Made by a program: the position numbers and the translations under genes. From the IMG/VR virus record IMGVR_UViG_3300006030_000015, positions 1-38,032 of that record: a stretch of 38,032 nt of DNA. One strand, 5' to 3'. Shown one piece after another: positions 7,264 through 14,714 of this stretch. Origin of the DNA: a virus. The notes beneath the pieces were generated by a model. The model worked only from the letters and a program-made list of their open reading frames with translations, was not told where the DNA came from and made no database searches. Each line of letters begins with the position of its first letter. Position 1 is the first letter of the stretch.

Positions 7264-7752
7264 ATGATCATTTCCAACGACACGCCCGCAACCGATCCCA
7301 TCGAGTACATCACCAAGCAGTTGCCCAAGGACTTGGTGCAGTTGCTGAAAGTGCGCGACGAACTGGCAAAGCGCCAGGGTTCACTGTCTGCGGTTGAAGA
7401 TGCCGCAGCCGACCGCGCCAAAGCCAAGGCCGAACTCGAGTCCGCGCAAGCCGAGGCGCTGGCTGTCCGTGCTGACGCAAAGCGCACGGCTGATGAGATC
7501 AAGGCAGCGGCTCAAGTCGATGCCGACAACGCCAAACGCATGATGGCGGACGCTGATGCCGCAGGCAAGCAAGTGGCTGCGCGTGAAAAGGCAATAGATG
7601 TCCGCGAAAAACAAGTGGCTGCACGAGAGGCCGATCAGGCCAGCACTCAAGCCGATATCAACAAGCAACGCGCCGACCTGACTGCTCAAGTTGCAGCCCA
7701 TGAAGCCCGCGTTAAAGCATTCCAAGACAAAGTTGCCGCTCTAAGCGCTTGA
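7264..7752 (+). CDS. Alanine/glutamate-rich coiled-coil protein
   Basis: A 162-aa protein that is almost entirely a predicted coiled coil from residue about 45 to the end (AKAKAELESAQAEALAVRAD, AREKAIDVREKQVAAREAD). It is rich in Ala, Asp, Lys and Gln, lacks Cys and has no catalytic motif. Position between the small virion protein and the tail-fibre genes suggests a structural spacer, fibre stem or assembly chaperone. That is inference from composition and neighbourhood only. Confidence 0.75.
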   Translation: MIISNDTPATDPIEYITKQLPKDLVQLLKVRDELAKRQGSLSAVEDAAADRAKAKAELESAQAEALAVRADAKRTADEIKAAAQVDADNAKRMMADADAAGKQVAAREKAIDVREKQVAAREADQASTQADINKQRADLTAQVAAHEARVKAFQDKVAALSA

Positions 7753-7769
7753 TCTTGATGGAGTAACAC

Positions 7770-8270
7770 ATGGCCGTATTTCTCTCCCCAGTGGGCGGCG
7801 TTGCGGCCCAGTTTTTCACCAATTCTGGTGCGGTGCTGACTGGCGGCAAGCTGTACACCTACGCTGCTGGCACCACGACTCCTTTGCCTAGTTATACAAC
7901 CAATGCGGGAAATGTGGCGCGAACAAATCCGATTATTTTGGATTCTGCTGGCCGTGTACCCGACGGCGGCGAGATTTGGATTACGCCTGCGTCATATAAA
8001 TTTGTTTTGAAAGATTCAACAGATGTTTTAATTGCAACATACGACAACATTACTGGCGTAGGTGTTTCAACCATTAACCCGGATAATTTTACCGGCAATG
8101 GAACAACAGTTGCATTTACATTGTCTACTAGCGTAGGTAATGAAAACACAATTTCCGTATACATTAACGGCGTATATCAAAACAAAAACACGTTTTCTGT
8201 CTCCAACACAACTTTAACTTTCTCCCAAGCACCTCCGAATACATCTTTAATTGAAGTGTGTTATAGCTAA
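7770..8270 (+). CDS. Tail-fibre/tailspike adaptor protein
   Basis: A 166-aa protein whose N-terminal 100 residues (TNSGAVLTGGKLYTYAAGTT, NPIILDSAGRVPDGGEIWI, YKFVLKDS) resemble the head-binding domain of P22-like tailspikes and other fibre N-termini, which attach the receptor-binding protein to the tail. The C-terminal 60 residues form a beta-rich domain ending TSLIEVCYS. It is a separate short gene rather than fused to the spike at 9396, so it probably works as an adaptor. GGAG precedes the ATG. DNA becomes visibly more A+T-rich from about residue 45 onward, marking the edge of the exchanged receptor-binding block. Confidence 0.8.
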   Translation: MAVFLSPVGGVAAQFFTNSGAVLTGGKLYTYAAGTTTPLPSYTTNAGNVARTNPIILDSAGRVPDGGEIWITPASYKFVLKDSTDVLIATYDNITGVGVSTINPDNFTGNGTTVAFTLSTSVGNENTISVYINGVYQNKNTFSVSNTTLTFSQAPPNTSLIEVCYS

Positions 8271-8281
8271 TAAAAACAATT

Positions 8282-9205
8282 ATGGCCGATACAAAAATCT
8301 CAGCACTAACCGCAGCGACCACGCCGCTGGCGGGTACTGAGGTATTGCCAATTGTTCAGAGCGGCGTGACTAAGCAGGTCAGCGTTGCTGATCTGACCGC
8401 AGGCCGAGCAGTTAGTGCCGCATCATTGACATTGACCACAACCCCATTGGCTGCGACCAGTGGTGGCACAGGCCAATCGTCTTATGCTGTCGGTGATTTG
8501 CTGTACGCCAGCACCACCACAGCGTTGTCAAAACTTGCTGATATTGCAACTGGAAATGCGCTAATTTCTGGTGGTGTCGGTGTAGCCCCTTCATGGGGAA
8601 AGATTGGCCTTACAACGCACGTTTCAGGAACTTTGGGCGTTGGTAACGGTGGCACTGGAATAACAACAACACCAACAAACGGTCAAATTCCAATTGGTAA
8701 CGGCACAAATTATGTTGCCGCCACTTTAACGGCTGGTGCTGGTATTGGTATTACAAACGCCCCTGGTGCAGTTACTGTTGCGGTAACAGGTGGACCAGCG
8801 TTTAGCGTGTACAGAACGGGCGCAAATCAATCACTTACAACCGCAACGTTTACAAAAGTTCAGTTGAATGCTGAAGAATACGATACTAACAATAATTTCG
8901 ATTCAGCGACCAATTACAGATTTACTCCAACAGTTGCTGGCTATTATCAAATTTCAGGCTCTGTTGGTTTGACTGGAACAAACACAAGAATTTTATGTTC
9001 AATATACAAAAATGGCTCAGAATACTTTAGAGGACAAGACGCTAGTGTTAACTTGAGCCAAGTAACTGTTACAGGTTTGGTTTATTTTAATGGTTCAACA
9101 GATTATGTTGAACTGTATGCTTTTGGAACATTTGTTGGAACAAGCGACATTGCGGCAGGGCAAAAATATACCTACTTAACTGGTGTATTAGTAAGGGGTG
9201 CATAA
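8282..9205 (+). CDS. Tail fibre with C-terminal C1q-like domain
   Basis: A 307-aa fibre protein. The N-terminus (MADTKISALTAATTPLAGTE) is a typical phage fibre start, followed by a Gly/Thr-rich shaft with the repeated motif GGTGQSSYAVGDLLYAS and GNGGTGITTTPTNGQIPIGN. The C-terminal 135 residues, from PAFSVYRTGANQSLT to KYTYLTGVLV, have the layout of a C1q/TNF-like trimeric jelly roll (TFTKVQLNAEEYDTN, YRFTPTVAGYYQISG). This is likely a host-recognition tip. No Shine-Dalgarno is visible before the ATG. Its TAA stop overlaps the next ATG by one base. A+T-rich relative to the rest of the operon. Confidence 0.85.
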   Translation: MADTKISALTAATTPLAGTEVLPIVQSGVTKQVSVADLTAGRAVSAASLTLTTTPLAATSGGTGQSSYAVGDLLYASTTTALSKLADIATGNALISGGVGVAPSWGKIGLTTHVSGTLGVGNGGTGITTTPTNGQIPIGNGTNYVAATLTAGAGIGITNAPGAVTVAVTGGPAFSVYRTGANQSLTTATFTKVQLNAEEYDTNNNFDSATNYRFTPTVAGYYQISGSVGLTGTNTRILCSIYKNGSEYFRGQDASVNLSQVTVTGLVYFNGSTDYVELYAFGTFVGTSDIAAGQKYTYLTGVLVRGA

Positions 9206-9363
9206 TGAATTTATACGAAAAACCTTTTGCAATATACCCTGATTTAAAACCAGAAGATTTTGACTTAGATAAAGGTTCAATTCTTTTAAGAAATGATGGC
9301 AATGCAAATGGGGATTACATATTTGAATGGAATCATCCAACATTAAAAAAAACCAACCGATGA
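9205..9363 (+). CDS. Small tail-fibre-associated protein, probably frameshifted
   Basis: A 52-aa ORF starting at ATG 9205, which overlaps the stop of the fibre gene. It reads MNLYEKPFAIYPDLKPEDFD and, near the end, EWNHPTLKKTNR, then TGA. An eight-A run at 9344-9351 lies just before the end. Removing one A would continue PTLKKPTDEQLNSIA and stop at TAA 9383-9385, giving 59 aa and placing the stop ten bases before the tailspike ATG. The PTxEQL ending is a common ending in small phage tail proteins, so the annotated end is likely a sequence error, a true mutation or a programmed +1 shift. Function unknown; possibly fibre assembly. Confidence 0.65.
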   Translation: MNLYEKPFAIYPDLKPEDFDLDKGSILLRNDGNANGDYIFEWNHPTLKKTNR

Positions 9364-9395
9364 GCAATTAAATTCAATTGCGTAAAGGATAAAAA

Positions 9396-10787
9396 ATGTC
9401 TTTGACTAAAGTATCTTATTCAATGATCCAAGGTGCGTTGATTAACGTCTTGGATTATGGTGCTATAGGCGATGGTGTAACAGATGATACAGCCGCTATG
9501 CAAGCCGCAATCGCTGCCGCAACAGCAAATGGTCAAAGCACGCTGTACATCCCAACTGGAACATATATTGTTAAACAACAACTAAATGTAAGCCAGTGTT
9601 CAGTTTTGGGCGAAGGTGTTTATGCGTCCATCATCAAGGCTGGCAGCGGGTTTACTGGAACCAATTTGATGTATGTTGGTTCGCTGGCACAAAATTTGGT
9701 TTATGAGAATTTCCAATTAGACGGCAACACCGGAACGGCAAGCGTAAAAGGATTGTTAGTCGAAGGGAATGTATTACATTGCCGTTTTTCAACCATCAAA
9801 ATCAGCAACTGTTCTGACATTGCGCTGTACATTAAAAACGGGGATAGTGGAACAACCAGACCAAGCGTCAACACATTCATTGACTTGCGAATTATTACCA
9901 ACAATTACATTGGTTTGTATTACACCTCTGGCCGTCAAAACACCTTTATCAATTGCGATTTTGAAGAATTAGGCGAACAAGGCATTGTTTGCGATGGCTC
10001 TGGTAATCCAACAGATGCTCCTCAATCAAGTACTTTTGAAGAATGTTGGGTTGAGCGCGTAGGTCAAAACCATACTACTAGTGGTGGCGTAAGCGGCATA
10101 GTCTTAAATGCCGCAGATTCCATCATGTTTAGAAATTGTACGGTTGACGGATATGGATCAAACCCGGCAACAACTGGTCATGGAATTGAGTTAATTGATT
10201 CGTTGTTTTGTACTGTTCAATCCCCTTCAATTGGTTTTAATCGTTCAGGCACTGCAACATCTGGCAGTGCTCCTATTCGTATTCAGGGCGGTATAAGGCA
10301 TCGTTTTATCCAGTTGCCTTCAAACATCAACAGCAGCAACATTTCAAACACTCTAGGTGATTATTCGGTTAAATCTGCTTATAGTCCTTCCGCAAACAGT
10401 GGTGTTCAACTGTTCATTGCAAACGCATCAAGCATTGCTGGCGGTTCTGGTGTAGTTGTTCAACCTTCTACTGGATTGGTTTTTGCATCAAACAATGCAG
10501 CCAGAATGCCAGTAGCTAGTCGATTCACTTTATCAAGAATTTGGGCTGAAGCAACAACATTGCCTGGGCCAGTTGGATTACTTTACACCGTTACTGTTCG
10601 CAAAAATGGTGTAAATACTGGGTTAGTGGTTAACTTGAGTGATGCTAATGGCGCAAGTGCCTCAACCGTTTATGAAGTAAGTTTTGAGCCAGGTGATTTT
10701 TTTGGTGTGTTGGTTGATACATCTGCTGGCGCAGTCACTATACCAGCCGGTGGTTTGCACATTGCTTTAGCTTACATGGAACGTTAA
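9396..10787 (+). CDS. Tailspike, right-handed beta-helix (pectate-lyase-like)
   Basis: A 463-aa predicted receptor-binding or depolymerase spike. The N-terminal motif NVLDYGAIGDGVTDDTAAMQ (residues 17-36) is the signature start of pectate-lyase-superfamily phage spikes, followed by IPTGTYIVKQQLNVSQCSVL and helical-coil strands with N/G/I ladders up to about residue 330. The last 130 residues form a separate beta domain (WAEATTLPGPVGLLYTVTVR), probably for trimerisation or adhesion. It lacks the head-binding domain, which is encoded by the separate gene at 7770. The ribosome site AAAGGA is seven bases upstream. A+T-rich DNA marks it as part of the swapped module. Catalytic residues cannot be assigned. 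Confidence 0.88.
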   Translation: MSLTKVSYSMIQGALINVLDYGAIGDGVTDDTAAMQAAIAAATANGQSTLYIPTGTYIVKQQLNVSQCSVLGEGVYASIIKAGSGFTGTNLMYVGSLAQNLVYENFQLDGNTGTASVKGLLVEGNVLHCRFSTIKISNCSDIALYIKNGDSGTTRPSVNTFIDLRIITNNYIGLYYTSGRQNTFINCDFEELGEQGIVCDGSGNPTDAPQSSTFEECWVERVGQNHTTSGGVSGIVLNAADSIMFRNCTVDGYGSNPATTGHGIELIDSLFCTVQSPSIGFNRSGTATSGSAPIRIQGGIRHRFIQLPSNINSSNISNTLGDYSVKSAYSPSANSGVQLFIANASSIAGGSGVVVQPSTGLVFASNNAARMPVASRFTLSRIWAEATTLPGPVGLLYTVTVRKNGVNTGLVVNLSDANGASASTVYEVSFEPGDFFGVLVDTSAGAVTIPAGGLHIALAYMER

Positions 10788-10792
10788 TCGTC

Positions 10793-10820
10793 TTGACACC
10801 CGGCCCACTGGGTGTAAGAT
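10793..10820 (+). promoter_or_regulatory. Sigma70-like promoter for scaffold/coat
   Basis: A perfect TTGACA (10793-10798) and TAAGAT (10815-10820) are 16 bp apart; AAGATA one base later gives a 17-bp spacer. It lies in an 81-bp gap after the tailspike and 49 bp before the scaffold start, one of the few intergenic gaps in the late region. The spacer contains CCCACTGGG (10804-10812), the same core found at two other promoters. Expected to boost coat and scaffold expression. Confidence 0.65.
10804..10812. promoter_or_regulatory. CCCANTGGG site inside scaffold promoter spacer
   Basis: CCCACTGGG lies wholly between the -35 and -10 boxes, where a bound protein would block or remodel RNA polymerase. 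It matches the cores at 180-188 and 37538-37546. Operator function is inferred from the recurrence. Confidence 0.5.
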
Positions 10821-10868
10821 AAAACCTGTACTGGCCCAGTTGACCAGGGATTCTAAAGAATCGACAAA

Positions 10869-11672
10869 ATGACTGAAGAAGTCCAACAAGCCTTAGCGGA
10901 AGTAGACTCCGCGCCAGCAACCGAGGTGACGGCCACCACGGATATTGCACAAAATGCGCCGGAAGTAGCTGAGAATCAGCCCGAGCAACAACCTGCGACG
11001 AAGACATTCACCCAGGAAGAACTCGATGCTGCTATCGGCAAGCGCCTCGCAAGAGAACAGCGCAAATGGGAACGGGAGCAGCAAGCACGGTTGGCAGAAG
11101 TGCAAACCGCGCAGTCAATGCCCAAAGGCGATTTGGATCGCAGTGCTTTTGAGTCTGACGAAGCCTATGCTGACGCATTGGCCGAGCGCAAGGCCCATCA
11201 GCTTCTCGAGATTCGTGAACGCCAGAAGCAACAGGCTGCGACGCAAGCCGCGTATCAAGAACGTGAAGAAGCCGCACGGGATAAGTACGATGACTTTGAA
11301 CAAGTCGCCTACAACCCCAGCGTCAGAATCACCGACTCGATGGCCGAAGCGATTCAGGCTTCTGAAATTGGACCCGATCTGGCCTACTGGTTTGGATCGA
11401 ATCCGAAAGAAGCGGACCGCATTTCTCGTTTGTCCCCTATTTTGCAGGCAAGAGAGATCGGGAAAATTGAAGCCAAACTTGGCAGCAATCCCGTTGTCAA
11501 ACCCACAACGTCTGCGCCAGCACCTATCACACCTGTAACAGCACGAACCAGCGGTAACCCGTCATACGACACGACTGATCCTCGTTCTACGAAGACCATG
11601 AGTACGTCAGAATGGATTGAAGCTGAACGCGCCCGCCAGTTGCGGAAGATGCAAGCACAGATGAACCGCTAA
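10869..11672 (+). CDS. Capsid scaffold protein
   Basis: A 267-aa internal scaffold that guides coat assembly and is lost before or during packaging. It lies directly upstream of the coat gene, as in P22-like phages. The sequence is acidic and disordered at the N-terminus (residues 1-50), then strongly helical and charged (FTQEELDAAIGKRLAREQRK, LAERKAHQLLEIRERQKQQ), then Pro/Thr-rich, and closes with a basic amphipathic helix (SEWIEAERARQLRKMQAQMN) like the coat-binding tail of scaffolds. Ribosome site is weak (AAAGAATCGAC) and overlaps a GATTC-TAAA-GAATC hairpin (10849-10862), which may modulate translation. Confidence 0.88.
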   Translation: MTEEVQQALAEVDSAPATEVTATTDIAQNAPEVAENQPEQQPATKTFTQEELDAAIGKRLAREQRKWEREQQARLAEVQTAQSMPKGDLDRSAFESDEAYADALAERKAHQLLEIRERQKQQAATQAAYQEREEAARDKYDDFEQVAYNPSVRITDSMAEAIQASEIGPDLAYWFGSNPKEADRISRLSPILQAREIGKIEAKLGSNPVVKPTTSAPAPITPVTARTSGNPSYDTTDPRSTKTMSTSEWIEAERARQLRKMQAQMNR

Positions 11673-11693
11673 AACTTCGAAAGGACTCGCATC

Positions 11694-12896
11694 ATGGCGA
11701 ATAGTATTCTTACCATTGACATGATCACCCGAAAGGCTCTCGAAATTCTCGAGAACAATCTGGTGCTCACCCGCAACGTGAACCGTCAGTACGACGACAG
11801 CTTCGCTGTCGAAGGTGCCAAGATTGGTTCGACCCTCCGTATCCGTTTGCCCGACCGCGCTCTGGTGACTGACGGTGCCGCTCTGCAAGTTCAGGACGAC
11901 AACGAACAGTACACCACTCTGACTGTTTCCAGCCAGAAGCACATCGGTGTGAACTTCACCTCTGCTGAATTGACCATGCAATTGGACGACTTCGCAGAGC
12001 GTGTGTTGAAGCCTCGTATTAGCCAGTTGGCATCGTCCATCGACGCTGATGTGGCAAACAGCTTCAAGAGCATCTATCAGTCCGTGGGCACTCCCGGCAC
12101 GACTCCCGCTACTTCTTTGGTTCTGTTGCAAGCGCAGCAGAAGCTGAACGAAGCCGCTGCTGTCATGTCGCCCCGTTATGCCACCGTCAACCCTGCCGCT
12201 AACGCTGGTTTGGTCGAAGGCATGAAAGGTCTGTTCAACCCCACCGACACCATCAGCCGCCAGTTCAAGAACGGCATGATGGGCATGGGCGTGTTGGGCT
12301 TCGACGAGATCAACATGTCTCAGTCGATCAAGCAGCACACCACTGGCTCGTGGGGCACTGGCATCACCGTGACCAGCACTGTGACCACCCAAGGCTCGAC
12401 CACCCTGGGCATCAGCTTCACCGGCTCCAGCAAAACCTGGAACGTCGGCGATGTGTTCACCGTGGCCGGTGTGTACGCAGTGAACCCGCAGACCCGCGAG
12501 TCCACTGGTTCGCTCCAGCAGTTCGTGGTGACCGCTGCCGCTTCTGGCTCGTCCACTGCTACGCTGACTGTCAGCCCCGCGATGTACACCGCTGATCAAG
12601 CCCTGGCTACCATCGACGCATTCCCGGTTGCTACCGCTGCCGTGACCATGCTCGGTTCTTCTGCCAGCGCCTACGCTCAGAACTTGGTCTACCACAAGGA
12701 CGCGATCACGTTTGCTACGGCTGACTTGTTGCTGCCCCAGGGTGTCGATATGGCCGCTCGCGCTGTCCACAACGGCATCTCCATGCGTGTGGTTCGCCAG
12801 TACGATATCAACAACGACCGGATGCCTTGCCGTATTGACGTTCTGTACGGTTACAGCGTCATTCGTCCGCAAATGGCTTGCCGTTTGTGGGGCTGA
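11694..12896 (+). CDS. Major capsid protein, P22 coat type
   Basis: A 400-aa HK97-fold coat protein of the P22 gp5 family. The N-terminal MITRKALEILENNLVLTRNV, then GSTLRIRLPDRALVTDGAAL, the strand KHIGVNFTSAELTMQLDDF, and the C-terminal GISMRVVRQYDINNDRMPCR with IDVLYGYSVIRPQMACRLWG are family-typical. The middle part around residues 215-305 (Thr/Ser-rich beta, TVTSTVTTQGSTTLGISFTG) corresponds to the inserted I-domain of P22-like coats. Length is close to P22 coat (430 aa). GAAAGGA precedes the ATG. A UUCG-capped hairpin lies eight bases after the stop. Confidence 0.96.
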   Translation: MANSILTIDMITRKALEILENNLVLTRNVNRQYDDSFAVEGAKIGSTLRIRLPDRALVTDGAALQVQDDNEQYTTLTVSSQKHIGVNFTSAELTMQLDDFAERVLKPRISQLASSIDADVANSFKSIYQSVGTPGTTPATSLVLLQAQQKLNEAAAVMSPRYATVNPAANAGLVEGMKGLFNPTDTISRQFKNGMMGMGVLGFDEINMSQSIKQHTTGSWGTGITVTSTVTTQGSTTLGISFTGSSKTWNVGDVFTVAGVYAVNPQTRESTGSLQQFVVTAAASGSSTATLTVSPAMYTADQALATIDAFPVATAAVTMLGSSASAYAQNLVYHKDAITFATADLLLPQGVDMAARAVHNGISMRVVRQYDINNDRMPCRIDVLYGYSVIRPQMACRLWG

Positions 12897-12903
12897 TCTG
12901 AAA

Positions 12904-12921
12904 CGGGGCTTCGGCCCCTTT
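12904..12921 (+). terminator. UUCG hairpin after coat gene
   Basis: GGGGC (12905-12909) and GCCCC (12914-12918) pair around a TTCG tetraloop, followed by TTT. The T tract is short, so this is probably a partial terminator or a 3'-end stabiliser that keeps coat mRNA abundant. Two similar hairpins follow the next two genes. Confidence 0.6.
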
Positions 12922-12950
12922 CAACGTCTTAATTTTGAAAGGAATTTATC

Positions 12951-13358
12951 ATGGCTCTCCCTAATGGTGCTGGTGGTTATCAACTCGGCGACGGCAATTT
13001 GACCGAAGCCAAACTGGGTGTTCAAACCATTCCCACGACTTTGACTGGTGACACGACTGTTACCGCTGCTCAAATGGCTGTTGGTTTGATCGTTTGTAAA
13101 AAAGCAAGTGACGCTACGTTGACCGTTACCACGGCCACCGGTGCTCAACTGGACGCTGCTATCCCCAGCGCAAAAGTTGGTTCTTGCTTTGATCTGACGA
13201 TCTGCAACAACAATGACAGCGGCACGTCGTCTACTGTGCCGGTCACGGCTGGTACTGGCATTACGTTCTACGGTTCTGTGACCGTGCCCCGCCTGGGCGC
13301 GATCACCTATCGTTTGGTGCGTACTGCTGACGCTACTTGGTCTGCATTCCAAATGTAA
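12951..13358 (+). CDS. Probable capsid decoration protein (135 aa)
   Basis: A 135-aa beta-rich protein, Thr/Ala/Gly-rich, directly after the coat gene. Features are LPNGAGGYQLGDGNLTEAKL at the N-terminus and a compact C-terminal beta part (TGITFYGSVTVPRLGAITYR, LVRTADATWSAFQM). Location and composition fit a head decoration or stabilisation protein, a class usually found beside the coat gene. GAAAGGA lies eight bases before the ATG. No named family recognised; function is inferred. Confidence 0.8.
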   Translation: MALPNGAGGYQLGDGNLTEAKLGVQTIPTTLTGDTTVTAAQMAVGLIVCKKASDATLTVTTATGAQLDAAIPSAKVGSCFDLTICNNNDSGTSSTVPVTAGTGITFYGSVTVPRLGAITYRLVRTADATWSAFQM

Positions 13359-13361
13359 TAA

Positions 13362-13385
13362 ATGGGGACTTCGGTCCCCGTTTTT
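13362..13385 (+). terminator. UUCG hairpin with T tract
   Basis: GGGGAC (13364-13369) and GTCCCC (13374-13379) pair around TTCG, followed by G and five Ts (13381-13385). Of the three UUCG hairpins in this region this has the best terminator form. It lies four bases after the stop of the 135-aa gene and the next gene starts at 13400, so it likely acts as an attenuator. Confidence 0.7.
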
Positions 13386-13399
13386 GAAAGGACAACCAC

Positions 13400-13702
13400 A
13401 TGCCTAATACCAAACCGGTTGGCGTTGCGTATAGTGATCCCGAACTTGTTTTGGGCACCACTATTTCCGGCGCTACGATCACATCATCCACAGTTAGCGG
13501 CACGTTTACTTCGACTGCGACTTCTGACGCAACGATTGCAAACGGCACCGCTGGTCTGTACTTTCTGACCACCGCAATTACTGCTAACACCACCACGACC
13601 ACCGCCCCCAAAGGCTCTATTGGCACCACGACTAACGCAACTGGTGCTGGTAAGCTGTTTGTGTCCGATGGCACGAAGTGGCAATTTGCTGTTGTTGCTT
13701 AA
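13400..13702 (+). CDS. Small Thr/Ala-rich virion protein (100 aa)
   Basis: A 100-aa protein, very rich in Thr, Ala, Ser and Gly (SGATITSSTVSGTFTSTATS, TTAITANTTTTTAPKGSIG) and ending KLFVSDGTKWQFAVVA. The pattern is a repetitive beta strand ladder as in decoration or fibre-tip proteins. The ribosome site GAAAGGA matches that of the two genes before it. It lies between two UUCG hairpins. A structural role is inferred from context; family not recognised. Confidence 0.75.
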   Translation: MPNTKPVGVAYSDPELVLGTTISGATITSSTVSGTFTSTATSDATIANGTAGLYFLTTAITANTTTTTAPKGSIGTTTNATGAGKLFVSDGTKWQFAVVA

Positions 13703-13707
13703 CCCAA

Positions 13708-13728
13708 ACGGGGCTTCGGCCCCGTTCT
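13708..13728 (+). terminator. Third UUCG hairpin
   Basis: ACGGGGC (13708-13714) and GCCCCGT (13719-13725) pair perfectly around a TTCG loop, followed by TCTT. The T run is poor, so it may stabilise or process mRNA rather than terminate. It lies six bases after one stop and eight bases before the next ATG, which has no visible Shine-Dalgarno. Confidence 0.6.
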
Positions 13729-13732
13729 TAAA

Positions 13733-13981
13733 ATGCCCATAATTTACCTGCAACACCCGGTTCACGGCACCAAGGTCGCCTCGCTCGACATGGAAGCCGA
13801 AGCAGATGAACAAAACGGCTGGACACGCTACAATCCTGACACGCCTTCGACTGTCGAAGAAGTGGCCTCGGAAGCCGATGTGGCTCCGATTGCGCGGCGC
13901 GGTCGCCGCAAGAAAACCGATGAATCGGTAGAAACCCCAGTGCCCGACTTTTTGGCACCGCAGACAGACGAAGGAGAGTGA
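13733..13981 (+). CDS. Small acidic head/tail accessory protein (82 aa)
   Basis: An 82-aa protein starting MPIIYLQHPVHGTKVASLD, then a largely disordered acidic stretch broken by a basic patch IARRGRRKKTDE near residues 53-64. It lies between the decoration-like genes and the gp4-like tail factor. The N-terminal YLQHPVHGTKVA part looks like a short folded anchor with a flexible tail. No family known to me; a virion or assembly role is suggested by position. Confidence 0.65.
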   Translation: MPIIYLQHPVHGTKVASLDMEAEADEQNGWTRYNPDTPSTVEEVASEADVAPIARRGRRKKTDESVETPVPDFLAPQTDEGE

Positions 13982-13982
13982 C

Positions 13983-14714
13983 ATGGCTACCTACACCGCA
14001 GGCGAACAGATCAATCGAGCGTTGCGGCTGCTAGGTGTGCTGGCCGAAGGTGAAACGCCTTCCGCAGCCGTGTCTCAAGACTGCCTGATGGCGCTCAATC
14101 AGATGATTGAGTCATGGAACACTGAGCGCCTGTCCGTCTTCTCAACCATCGACCAAATCTGCAACTGGCCGGTTGACCAGATCAACGCAACCCTTGGCCC
14201 CACCGGATCGCTGGTGCGTTTGAACGGCACTGCCGAGCGCCCTATTCTGGTTGACGATGCCACCTATTTCCGTGATCCGCAGACCAATGTGTCCTACGGC
14301 ATCAAGCTGATCAATCAGCAACAGTACGACGGCATCGCGGTCAAGACCGTGACATCCACGTATCCCCAGGTCATGTTCGTCAACATGACCTACCCCGACA
14401 TCGACATTTACATCTATCCGCGCCCCACGCGCTTGCTGGAGTTTCACTTCATCAGCGTGGAGCAACTGACACAACCGGCAAACCTGTCCACGCAGATTTT
14501 GTTCCCTCCGGGTTACCTGCGGGCGTTTGCCTACAACCTCGCATGCGAAATTGCACCTGAGTTTGGCGTGGAGCCATCGCCCCAGGTTGTGCGTATCGCC
14601 ATGACATCCAAGCGTGACCTCAAGCGCATCAACAACCCTGACGATGTAATGTCGATGCCGTACTCGCTGATCGCAACGCGCCAGCGCTTCAACGTCTATG
14701 CGGGTAACTACTAA
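13983..14714 (+). CDS. P22 gp4-like tail accessory factor
   Basis: A 243-aa protein matching the P22 gp4/tail-accessory pattern. It starts GEQINRALRLLGVLAEGETP followed by DCLMALNQMIESWNTERLSV, the helical head-completion signature, and continues with a long beta and helix part including FPPGYLRAFAYNLACEIAPE. In P22, gp4 binds under the portal to close the head and starts tail assembly. Larger than P22 gp4 (166 aa) but typical for aquatic relatives. It directly precedes the gp10-like gene with a TAATG overlap, the same order as in P22. Confidence 0.88.
   Translation: MATYTAGEQINRALRLLGVLAEGETPSAAVSQDCLMALNQMIESWNTERLSVFSTIDQICNWPVDQINATLGPTGSLVRLNGTAERPILVDDATYFRDPQTNVSYGIKLINQQQYDGIAVKTVTSTYPQVMFVNMTYPDIDIYIYPRPTRLLEFHFISVEQLTQPANLSTQILFPPGYLRAFAYNLACEIAPEFGVEPSPQVVRIAMTSKRDLKRINNPDDVMSMPYSLIATRQRFNVYAGNY

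Noticed and set aside
7788-7796. CCCAGTGGG inside the adaptor gene (and another at 20691-20699) as an operator
   Set aside because: Both lie within coding DNA with no promoter boxes around them and are explained by the encoded Ser-Pro-Val-Gly and Pro-Val-Gly codons.
11607-12872. Minus-strand ORF of 421 aa opposite the coat gene
   Set aside because: Shadow of the coat gene codon pattern, with low-complexity His/Gly/Val composition and no domain.
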